Below, in pieces: positions 1 through 5,962 of a DNA stretch of 18,549 bases (positions within the stretch are counted from its first letter, which is position 1; the number at the start of each line of letters is the position of its first letter). The stretch covers positions 1 to 18,549 of the forward strand of contig DATAOC010000104.1 of the NCBI GenBank assembly GCA_036265915.1, in the 5' to 3' direction. The stretch comes from AR12 sp036265915 (GTDB lineage: Bacteria; Methylomirabilota; Methylomirabilia; Rokubacteriales; CSP1-6). The position numbers and the translations under genes are program-made. The notes under the pieces are model-generated. The model was not told the DNA's origin and made no database searches. It saw only the letters and a list, made by a program, of their open reading frames with translations.

Positions 1-1591
1 CGGCGCGGCCCACGATCTCCGCGGGTCGCGAGGGGTTCACGGAGACGAGAACCTCGGCGGTCTCCACGCGCGCCCCGCCGATGACGAGCGGCACGTCGGC
101 GCCGAGCCGCGCGTGCACCGCGGTGAGGGCGGCGGCGAAGCGCGCGCGCTCGTCCGCCCTGACGAAGTCGGCGTGCGGCTCGCTCGCGAAATTGCCGGCG
201 CCGGCGCCGGGCACCGCGGGCGCCGGCGGGGTCGTGACCGTGGCGGGATCGGCCAGCAGCGCCTCGACCGACTCGTGCTCCGCGAAGCCGCGGCGCAGGA
301 ACGACTCGTTCGAGGTGTTCTCGAGTAGCCGGCGGACGAGATACGCCATGCCCGGCAAGAGATCGCCGAACGGCATGTAGATGCGTACGCGCTCGCCGCG
401 CTCGGTCAGCGCGTGGACGAGCGGCTGGGCCATCCCGTAGAGCGCCTGGAACTCGAGCTGCGCCTGCGGAAGACCGGCCGCCTCGCGGACCGCCAGCGCG
501 TAAGCGATCGAGCGGATGTTGTGGCTGCCGACGGCGAGGTCGACGACGTCGGCGTGCTCCACGAACAGCCGCGTCAGCCGCTCGAAGCTCGCGTCCGTCT
601 CCGCCTTGGCGCCGAAGACGGGCACCGGCCAGCGCTCGAGTGCGGCGTGCGCCGTCTCGTAGTCCCAGTACGCGCCCTTCACGAGTCGCACCGTCACCGG
701 TGTGCCGCGCCGTCGTGCCCAGGCGAGCAGGCGGCGCGCGGCGTCGTCGGCGTCGCGCAGGTAGGCCTGCACGACGATGCCGAGGTTGCGGTCACGGCGG
801 AACTCCGGCTCCTCGGCAAGCTCGGTGAAGATCTTCACGGTGAGGTCGCGCAGGCGGCGATCTTCGGCGTCCACCTGCACGTGCGCGTGGCGCGCGACCG
901 CCACGCGAAGGATGCGGCGCAGGCGCGCCTTCACGGCCGCCGCCGACCCTTCCGGATCGGCGGGGTCGAGGAAGGGATGCAGGGCCGAGATCTTCACGGA
1001 CAGATTCACGCGCGGCAGCGGTCCCCACGCCGCGCGATCGATGCGCGGCCGCTCGCTCCAGCGCGGCGCTTCCGACCCGAGGCTTTCGAGGAGCTCGACG
1101 TAGCGGCGCTCGTAGGCGTCGGCCTCGGCCTCCGACAGGCACGCCTCGCCCAGGACGTCGAGGGTGAAGGCCTGGCCGGCGGCGCGGGCGGCCAGCGCGG
1201 CCCGCCGGGCCTGTCCGGGCGTGCTGCCCGCGACGAACCGGCGCGCGAGGCGGCGCACCGTCTCGCGCAGCATCACGCCCATGACCTTCTCCCCCAGCCA
1301 GCCGATGCGCGCGACGCCGAGCGCCGTGCGGAGCAGCGCGGCGTACGGAGCGTCGCGCCCGTCGAAGTACTCCCGGAGGTGGCGCACGAGGTCGGCGTCG
1401 TCGTCGAGCGCGGGCAGGACGTCGATGAAGCGGAACAACTGCAGCTTGGCGTCCTCGTGCGCCAGCGACCATGCGAGGAGCGCGCCGGTCCAGCGATCCG
1501 CCGAGTACACGCTCTGCCGCTCGCTCGCCACCCGCGCGAACAGCTCACGGCCGATCGCCTCCACCCGGACGGGGTCGGGACGGACGCTCAT
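1..1591 (-). CDS. putA: Bifunctional proline dehydrogenase / P5C dehydrogenase PutA, N-terminal 530 residues (partial, cut by left edge)
   Basis: This gene oxidises proline to pyrroline-5-carboxylate with FAD and then to glutamate with NAD. The frame is open from the ATG at 1591 to the window edge, so the C-terminal aldehyde dehydrogenase is missing only because the window ends. The FAD-barrel signatures of PutA are present in order: VNLSVKISAL near residue 195, RLVKGAYWDYE near 303-313, GAKAETDASFERL shortly after, EFQALYGM, and RIYMPFGDLLPG followed by LLENTSNESF near 423. A Pro/Ala/Gly linker leads at about residue 467 into FASEPHADF, the usual entry to the P5C dehydrogenase half, and VNPSRPAEIVG follows. 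The start is 16 bases after the stop of the DUF456 gene, which suggests co-transcription with the transporter upstream. No strong ribosome-binding site is seen. An alanine-rich helical segment precedes the barrel. The family call is secure, but which side reactions or regulatory DNA binding it has cannot be seen. Confidence 0.93.
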   Translation of the reverse strand, partial: MSVRPDPVRVEAIGRELFARVASERQSVYSADRWTGALLAWSLAHEDAKLQLFRFIDVLPALDDDADLVRHLREYFDGRDAPYAALLRTALGVARIGWLGEKVMGVMLRETVRRLARRFVAGSTPGQARRAALAARAAGQAFTLDVLGEACLSEAEADAYERRYVELLESLGSEAPRWSERPRIDRAAWGPLPRVNLSVKISALHPFLDPADPEGSAAAVKARLRRILRVAVARHAHVQVDAEDRRLRDLTVKIFTELAEEPEFRRDRNLGIVVQAYLRDADDAARRLLAWARRRGTPVTVRLVKGAYWDYETAHAALERWPVPVFGAKAETDASFERLTRLFVEHADVVDLAVGSHNIRSIAYALAVREAAGLPQAQLEFQALYGMAQPLVHALTERGERVRIYMPFGDLLPGMAYLVRRLLENTSNESFLRRGFAEHESVEALLADPATVTTPPAPAVPGAGAGNFASEPHADFVRADERARFAAALTAVHARLGADVPLVIGGARVETAEVLVSVNPSRPAEIVGRA

Positions 1592-1607
1592 GAGGTCAGC
1601 TTAGACC

Positions 1608-2087
1608 TTAGCGATGCCAGACCCACCACGCGAAGAGCGCCACCATGGCGAGCGCGAAGGCGACGTGGGCGACGACCCCGAGCACCACGCCGATGGCGGT
1701 GCCGACGCCGGTGCGGACGCTGCCCGCCGCCCCGCGGCCGGTGAGGAGCTCGCCGGCGACCGCACCGACGATCGGGCCGAGCAGCAGCCCCAGCGGCGCG
1801 AACGCCAGGCCCACGACGGCGCCGAGCAACGCGCCGACCACCGCAGCGCGGCTGCCGCCGGCGCGCCGGGCGCCCAGGATTCCCGCGACGTGCTCGGCGG
1901 CCCAGCCGAGGACACCGAGCACGGCGAGCACCGCCAGCCGCCCGCCGCCTACGGGCGTGAAGTTCGTGGCGAACGCGTACACGGCGGCGCCGACGAAGAT
2001 CAGCGGCGTGCCGGGTATGAACGGCACGACGGCGCCGATGACGCCCGCCACCATCAGCAGGACGACGACGATGTCGACGAGGTTCAT
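1608..2087 (-). CDS. DUF456 family small integral membrane protein
   Basis: This is a 159-residue, very hydrophobic protein with about four or five membrane segments. It starts MNLVDIVVVLLMVAGVIGAV and contains PFIPGTPLIFVGA, followed by Gly/Ala-rich helices including LLGAVVGLAFAPLGLLLGP. That pattern and length match the DUF456 family, whose biochemical role is unknown. The start is fixed by context: the ATG at 2087 overlaps the stop of the MFS gene as ATGA, a typical translational coupling. PutA follows after 16 bases. Being placed between a transporter and proline oxidation does not itself define a function. The family assignment is from recall of the hydrophobic pattern and is fairly sure. 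Confidence 0.82.
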   Translation of the reverse strand: MNLVDIVVVLLMVAGVIGAVVPFIPGTPLIFVGAAVYAFATNFTPVGGGRLAVLAVLGVLGWAAEHVAGILGARRAGGSRAAVVGALLGAVVGLAFAPLGLLLGPIVGAVAGELLTGRGAAGSVRTGVGTAIGVVLGVVAHVAFALAMVALFAWWVWHR

Positions 2088-3277
2088 GCCGGCTCCCGCT
2101 GGACCAGCGGCTTCAGCCGCGGCAGCGTGGCCGCGACGACGAGCGTGACGGTAGAGAGCGCGAGCCACGGGTACGCGTACGTGCCCGTCGACTGGAGGAG
2201 GACGCCGAAGATCGGCGGGCCGACCAGCACGCCGCTCCATGCGAACGCGACGGCGACGCCGGTCAGCAGTCCCGCGTATCGCGCACCACCGATCTCGGCC
2301 ACGAGCGCGAAATAGAGGCCGACCCAGCCGAACGCGCCCGCTCCGGCCAGCACGGCGAGCGGCACGATCGCCGCCGCCGGCAGCGCGGCGCCGGCCGCGA
2401 GTGCTCCGTACGTGGCGGCGGCGAGGAGCGCGTTCACGACCACGCCGGGCCGCCGGCGACCACCGAAGTAGCGATCGCTGACCGCGCCCCAGGCCAGCCG
2501 GCTCGCCGTGCCGCCGACCTGGGCCAGACCGAGTACCTGACCGGCGGCGATGGCGGAGAGCCCGAACGTTTCCTTCGCGTAGAGCGCGAGATAGGCGAGG
2601 ACGGACGACTGGGCCGTCGACAGCGCGAGGCCCGAGACGAACACGACGATGACTCCAGGCCGCCGCAAGAACACCCCGAGCTCGGCCACCCGCGGCCGGG
2701 TTGCGGGCATCGCCGCGAGCTGGGCGGTCGGCGCGCGGTACGCCAGCAGCACGAGCGCGGCGGCGAGCAGGGCGAGGACGGCGCCGGTGATCAGCGCGGC
2801 GCGCCAGCCGAGCGAAAACGCGATCGGCGGCAGCGTCAGCGCGCCGACCAGACCGCCGAGCGTGAGACCCGTCTGCTTGATCCCCATCGCGAACCCGCGT
2901 CCGCGCGGCGGAAACCACTCGACCACGGCCTTGCCGGTGGACGGATTCAGCACGCTGAAGCCGAAGCCCGCCAGCACCAGCGCTCCGAGCAAGGATGCCA
3001 GCGTGTGTGTCGCCGCGGCCGTCAGCAGCAGGGCGCCGATCACGAGCAGCCCGCCGCCGAGCGTGAGCCGGACCCCCAGCCGATCCGTGAGCCAGCCCGC
3101 CGGGAGCGACATGAGGACGCCGCCGAGGTACACCGCGGGCAGGAGCAGACCGACCTGCGCGCGACTCAGCTGCAGCGCGTCGAGCAGGAACGGCGACAGC
3201 GGCGCCACGGCGAGAACCGATAGCGCTCCGAGCGCGTGGGCGAGGGTCACCAGGGCCAGCACGGGCCAGCGCGACAT
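2084..3277 (-). CDS. Major facilitator superfamily transporter
   Basis: This 397-residue protein has about 12 hydrophobic segments in two halves. The MFS motif A is visible between TM2 and TM3 as GWLTDRLGVR (residues 61-70). A second family feature, RGRGFAMGIKQTG, lies in the loop before TM5. Such proteins exchange or symport small organic solutes across the inner membrane. The substrate cannot be read from sequence. Its place as first gene of a run with DUF456 and PutA makes an amino acid or organic acid substrate possible, but this is inference. The gene ends inside the start of DUF456 (ATGA overlap). Only a weak GAAG precedes the ATG. The 99-base divergent region upstream carries two dyad-symmetric elements that may control it. 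Confidence 0.9.
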   Translation of the reverse strand: MSRWPVLALVTLAHALGALSVLAVAPLSPFLLDALQLSRAQVGLLLPAVYLGGVLMSLPAGWLTDRLGVRLTLGGGLLVIGALLLTAAATHTLASLLGALVLAGFGFSVLNPSTGKAVVEWFPPRGRGFAMGIKQTGLTLGGLVGALTLPPIAFSLGWRAALITGAVLALLAAALVLLAYRAPTAQLAAMPATRPRVAELGVFLRRPGVIVVFVSGLALSTAQSSVLAYLALYAKETFGLSAIAAGQVLGLAQVGGTASRLAWGAVSDRYFGGRRRPGVVVNALLAAATYGALAAGAALPAAAIVPLAVLAGAGAFGWVGLYFALVAEIGGARYAGLLTGVAVAFAWSGVLVGPPIFGVLLQSTGTYAYPWLALSTVTLVVAATLPRLKPLVQREPA

Positions 3278-3298
3278 GCGTCTTCAGCGTACCGCGTC

Positions 3299-3325
3299 GT
3301 GCCATGGCCGACGAGTCGGCGGCAC
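3299..3325. repeat. Dyad-symmetric element (operator or hairpin candidate) between MFS and BON genes
   Basis: GCCGAC and GTCGGC (3307-3312 and 3315-3320) form a perfect 6+6 inverted repeat around GA. Outer arms GTGCC (3299-3303) and GGCAC (3321-3325) extend it after a 3-base bulge, giving 11 paired positions. It lies between two divergent starts, so a repressor or activator site is more likely than a terminator. No known regulator site is recognised. Confidence 0.4.
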
Positions 3326-3330
3326 ACTCG

Positions 3331-3342
3331 TTGCTCGAACAA
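3331..3342. promoter_or_regulatory. Near-palindromic 12-mer, possible operator
   Basis: TTGCTCGAACAA is symmetric at 10 of 12 positions (TTGnTC/GAnCAA). It is AT-richer than its surroundings and sits 35 bases before the first BON gene. Its position in the divergent intergenic region suggests a transcription-factor site, but no family is assigned. Confidence 0.3.
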
Positions 3343-3376
3343 TGAGGGGCCGTCTGGCGCGGCCATGGAGGCGTGA

Positions 3377-4300
3377 ATGCGTTACAGGGACCACGACGAT
3401 CGCGGGCGCCGCTACCGCGACGAGGGCTACGACCGGGATTACTACGAGCGTGAGGACGACCGACGCGATCGCCGGGACTATCCGGGGTTCCTGGAGCGAT
3501 TCGCCCAGGAGCTGCGCTCCTGGTTCCACGAGGAGGAGCCCCGACGGCGATGGCGCGGCGACCGCGACGACGAGAGCCGCTGGGGCGGCGGCGCGCGCGG
3601 CTGGGGCGCCGGCGACGACGCGGTCGAGCGCGACTGGCCGCGCGCGTGGGGCTACGTCGAGGGCCGCGGCGGTGAGCGGCGCGGCCGCGAGGACAGCTGG
3701 CGCGGCGGCGACCGCTGGAGCGACGACCGACGCAGCGCGGACCGCTGGAACGACGAGCGCTGGAGCGGGGAGCGCCGCGGCGACGACCGCTGGGGCAGTG
3801 AGCGGTGGACCGGCGAGCGCACCGCCGGGCCGCAACGCTATGCCGGCGAGTCGTGGACGCGCGAGCGCGGCTATGGCGCGGAGGGCTACGGGGCCGAGCG
3901 GCGCGGCGGTGACCGGTATTACGAGCCGCGCTCCGGCTGGGGGGACCCTTCCGCGTGGGGCAGCGAGCGCACGCCAGAGACGGTGGACCGTTCCGGCCCG
4001 CACGCGGGCCGGGGACCGCGCGGCTACCAGCGATCCGACGAGCGCATTCGCGAAGACGTCTGCGATCGCCTGTGCGAGCACGGCTACGTGGACGCTTCGC
4101 AGATCGACGTGAGCGTGCAGAACGGCGAGGTCACGCTCACCGGCGTGGTGAGCGAGCGCCAGGAAAAGCGCATGGCCGAGGACGCCGTCGAGCGCGTCAC
4201 CGGGGTGCGGGAGGTCCACAACCAGCTGCGAGTGACCCCGGGCGGCTCTGGTCAAGAGCCCCCGGAGCGCACCGGCGATCCGCGCTTCCGGATCGCGTAG
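3377..4300 (+). CDS. BON-domain protein with long Arg/Asp/Gly/Trp-rich disordered N-terminal region
   Basis: This 307-residue protein has a C-terminal BON domain at about residues 219-287. It starts SDERIREDVCDRL and runs through VSVQNGEVTLTGVV and VERVTGVREVHNQLRV. BON domains are thought to bind membranes or phospholipids and often occur in osmotic or envelope stress proteins. Residues 1-215 are low complexity and highly charged, with imperfect repeats of DRW or ERW roughly every 8-15 residues. GACCGCTGG occurs at 3710, 3740 and 3785. An early ELRSWFHEEEPRRRW segment (around residue 45) recalls the SWFGD-type segment of many proteobacterial BON proteins. No signal peptide is seen, so a cytoplasmic or nucleoid location is possible. 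GGAGG at 3367-3371 sits five bases before the ATG, supporting the start. The lipoprotein BON gene follows after 38 bases. Domain call is firm; role is open. Confidence 0.85.
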   Translation: MRYRDHDDRGRRYRDEGYDRDYYEREDDRRDRRDYPGFLERFAQELRSWFHEEEPRRRWRGDRDDESRWGGGARGWGAGDDAVERDWPRAWGYVEGRGGERRGREDSWRGGDRWSDDRRSADRWNDERWSGERRGDDRWGSERWTGERTAGPQRYAGESWTRERGYGAEGYGAERRGGDRYYEPRSGWGDPSAWGSERTPETVDRSGPHAGRGPRGYQRSDERIREDVCDRLCEHGYVDASQIDVSVQNGEVTLTGVVSERQEKRMAEDAVERVTGVREVHNQLRVTPGGSGQEPPERTGDPRFRIA

Positions 4301-4326
4301 CGCTGTTGGAGCAGGAAGCACGCAGA

Positions 4327-4333
4327 GGAGGAG
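4327..4333 (+). promoter_or_regulatory. Strong Shine-Dalgarno GGAGGAG deciding the start of the second BON gene
   Basis: GGAGGAG lies five bases before the ATG at 4339. It supports that start against longer in-frame readings that would run back into the preceding gene. It is one of the strongest ribosome-binding sites in the window, so the lipoprotein is probably well expressed. Confidence 0.75.
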
Positions 4334-4338
4334 AAGAG

Positions 4339-4929
4339 ATGAGCACAGCCTTTCGGGCCTTGACGTTTGCGGTGGCGCTCCTTGCGCTCGCCGGGGGATG
4401 CCGGTCGATGACCGGACGGACGGCCGGGGAAACGATCGACAACAAGATGATCGTCGGCGAGGTGAAGACGAAGCTCTCGGCCGATCGAATTCACAACCTG
4501 ACGTGGGTGAATGTCGACGCCAACGACGGCGTCGTCTATCTCACCGGCAACGCGCGCACCGCCGAGGAGAAGGCGCGCGCGACGGAAATCGCGCAGCGCG
4601 TGAAGGGCGTGCGGCGCGTCGTGAACAATATCGAGGTCAACACGCCGGCGGGCACCGCGGGGACCGCCCAGCCGCGCGCGGCGGCGCCGGCCAGCGGCCG
4701 CACGTCGTCGGCAACAGCGCCGGCGGCCTCGCCGGCCACCACGAGCCCGGCGCGCTCTTCCGCGTCCTCGCTGACGGGCGAGGTGACGAGCGTCGATCAG
4801 AGCTCGGGCGATGTCACGCTGCGGCTGAGCGACGGCAGCAGCGCGCAGCTTCGCCTGCCGGCGGCGTCGGTTCGCAACGTCAAGACCGGCGACCGGCTGT
4901 CGGTCTCCGTGAGCACGCCGTCGAGGTGA
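4339..4929 (+). CDS. BON-domain lipoprotein with C-terminal small beta domain
   Basis: This 196-residue protein has a short signal sequence ending in LALAGGC, with the likely lipidated cysteine at residue 21 (the -3 position is Ala rather than Leu, so the lipobox is slightly atypical). A BON domain covers about residues 33-102 (IVGEVKTKLS, VVYLTGNARTAEE, VKGVRRVVNNIEV). A Ser/Ala/Thr/Pro-rich linker of about 40 residues follows. The C-terminal segment, about 145-196 (LTGEVTSVDQSSGDVTLRL to GDRLSVSV), looks like a small OB-like beta domain similar to DUF5666-type modules. It is probably anchored in the envelope. It follows another BON gene by 38 bases and ends before a strong hairpin, so the two likely form one transcript. 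A stress or envelope-integrity role is family inference. Confidence 0.87.
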   Translation: MSTAFRALTFAVALLALAGGCRSMTGRTAGETIDNKMIVGEVKTKLSADRIHNLTWVNVDANDGVVYLTGNARTAEEKARATEIAQRVKGVRRVVNNIEVNTPAGTAGTAQPRAAAPASGRTSSATAPAASPATTSPARSSASSLTGEVTSVDQSSGDVTLRLSDGSSAQLRLPAASVRNVKTGDRLSVSVSTPSR

Positions 4930-4934
4930 GTGGA

Positions 4935-4972
4935 CGATGACGGCGCCCCGGAAGGCCGGGGCGCCGTCATCG
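4935..4972. terminator. Strong hairpin between convergent genes, probable bidirectional terminator
   Basis: The arms cgatgacggcgccccgg (4935-4951) and its exact reverse complement (4956-4972) pair over 17 bases around the loop aagg. The hairpin lies 5 bases after the BON lipoprotein stop and 7 bases before the stop of the convergent 53-residue gene. No T tract follows on either strand, so it may act as an RNA 3'-end stabiliser or a U-less terminator. Confidence 0.7.
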
Positions 4973-4979
4973 CCGCGTG

Positions 4980-5141
4980 CTACTGACTCGGTCGGCGCGG
5001 CGCGCTGGAATCCTCCGGCCGATCCTGTCGCGCCCGCTCCTTTTCCACGATCTGATCGAGGTCTTGGTCGAGCTTGCCGGTGCCCTGCTCGGGAATACGC
5101 TCGGCGTCCGTCTTCTGCTGCTCGCGCGGGTCTTTGGCCAT
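4980..5141 (-). CDS. Small highly charged protein, 53 residues, unknown function
   Basis: This short reading frame encodes MAKDPREQQKTDAERIPEQG followed by a Leu/Asp-rich stretch (KLDQDLDQIVEKER) and a Pro/Ser/Arg tail. It has no cysteine, no signal and no membrane segment, and would be largely disordered with one short amphipathic helix. AGGAGGG lies a few bases before the ATG, which strongly supports translation. It is the last gene of the minus-strand run, 50 bases after the TtcA-like gene, and ends just before the shared hairpin. I do not recognise the family. Similar small acidic/basic proteins are often found near stress genes, but no function is claimed. Confidence 0.65.
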   Translation of the reverse strand: MAKDPREQQKTDAERIPEQGTGKLDQDLDQIVEKERARQDRPEDSSAPRRPSQ

Positions 5142-5149
5142 GACGCCCT

Positions 5150-5161
5150 CCTGCGCGCAGG
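5150..5161. repeat. Perfect 12-base palindrome beside the ribosome-binding site of the 53-residue gene
   Basis: CCTGCGCGCAGG is its own reverse complement and shares its CCT end with the ribosome-binding site AGGAGGG (minus strand, 5146-5152). A second small hairpin, GCGCC-gcaa-GGCGC, adjoins at 5162-5175. Folding of this leader could affect access to the ribosome-binding site. In such GC-rich DNA a chance palindrome is also possible. Confidence 0.3.
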
Positions 5162-5191
5162 GCGCCGCAAGGCGCAGGCCAGCGACCTCGG

Positions 5192-5962
5192 CTAGCGCGC
5201 GAACGCGGGCGACGGATCGGCGCCGGGCTTCGCCAGCGCCTCGTCGAAGAGCGTGTACGGGTTGACGTTGCCGAGCGCGGCCGACACGGACTCCGCCACG
5301 CCGGGATGCCGCGCCTTCAGGCTCGTCAGGAATGCGCGCAGCTCGCGCCGCACGCTGTCCTTCTCGCCGCAGACGCAACCCACGGTGGCCAGGCCGCGCG
5401 TCCGCGCGTACGCCGCCGTCAGCTCCTCGCTGACCAGCACCAGGGGTCGGATCAGGCGCAGCGTGCCCTTGCGCGACGTGGCGACGGGCGGCAGCGAGGC
5501 GATCCGGCCGTTGAACAGGATGTTCCGCAGCAGCGCCTCGGCGCAGTCGTCGGCGGTGTGGCCGAGCGCGAGCGTGTCGCAGCCGAGCTCGGCGGCGAGG
5601 TGGTAGAGCGCGCGGCGGCGGTGACGACTGCACACGTCGCAGCCGTGTCCCACGCCGTCGCGAACGAGCGCCAGCGTGGTCGGCTCGTCGCGCACGACCC
5701 ACGGCATGTCGAGCGCCCTCATCAGCGGCGCCAGCGCGTCGATGGAACCGACGAATTTTCCCTGCTGGACGGTCACGGCGACGACGTCGTACGCGAACGG
5801 CACGCGCCCGCGCAGGGCCGCCAGCGCAGCCAGCAGGCAGAGGCTGTCCTTGCCGCCCGACACGCCGACGGCCACCCGGGCGCCGGCGTGGAGCATCGAA
5901 AAGCGTCCCATCGCGCGGCCCACGAGCTCGCGCACGCGCGCTTCGACGACCGCCGGCTCCAT
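5192..5962 (-). CDS. TtcA-like PP-loop ATPase (tRNA thiolation type)
   Basis: This 256-residue protein has the PP-loop SGGKDS at residues 35-40, which binds ATP. A CDVC pair lies near residues 108-111 and a third site, GCVCGEKDS, near 193-200. That spacing of a CxxC pair and a later cysteine resembles TtcA, which holds an Fe-S cluster and makes 2-thiocytidine in tRNA using adenylation chemistry. The block GHTADDCAEALLRNILFNGR matches the family's GHxxDD motif. It is shorter than E. coli TtcA (about 311 residues). The zinc-finger ends of CTU1/NCS6 are missing. The start ATG at 5962 overlaps the TGA of the thiamine-diphosphate enzyme by one base (TGATG), so it is translationally coupled. Tight linkage to acyl-CoA and TPP enzymes is odd for a tRNA modifier, so a different sulfur-transfer target is possible. 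Confidence 0.82.
   Translation of the reverse strand: MEPAVVEARVRELVGRAMGRFSMLHAGARVAVGVSGGKDSLCLLAALAALRGRVPFAYDVVAVTVQQGKFVGSIDALAPLMRALDMPWVVRDEPTTLALVRDGVGHGCDVCSRHRRRALYHLAAELGCDTLALGHTADDCAEALLRNILFNGRIASLPPVATSRKGTLRLIRPLVLVSEELTAAYARTRGLATVGCVCGEKDSVRRELRAFLTSLKARHPGVAESVSAALGNVNPYTLFDEALAKPGADPSPAFAR

Noticed and set aside
413..1744. Plus-strand frame of 443 codons
   Set aside because: It is antisense to PutA, which shows a continuous set of family motifs.
3284..4321. Minus-strand frame of 345 codons opposite the BON gene, Ala/Val-rich
   Set aside because: It is the complement of the Arg/Asp/Gly-rich repeat region. The plus-strand frame has a ribosome site and a BON domain, the opposite one does not.
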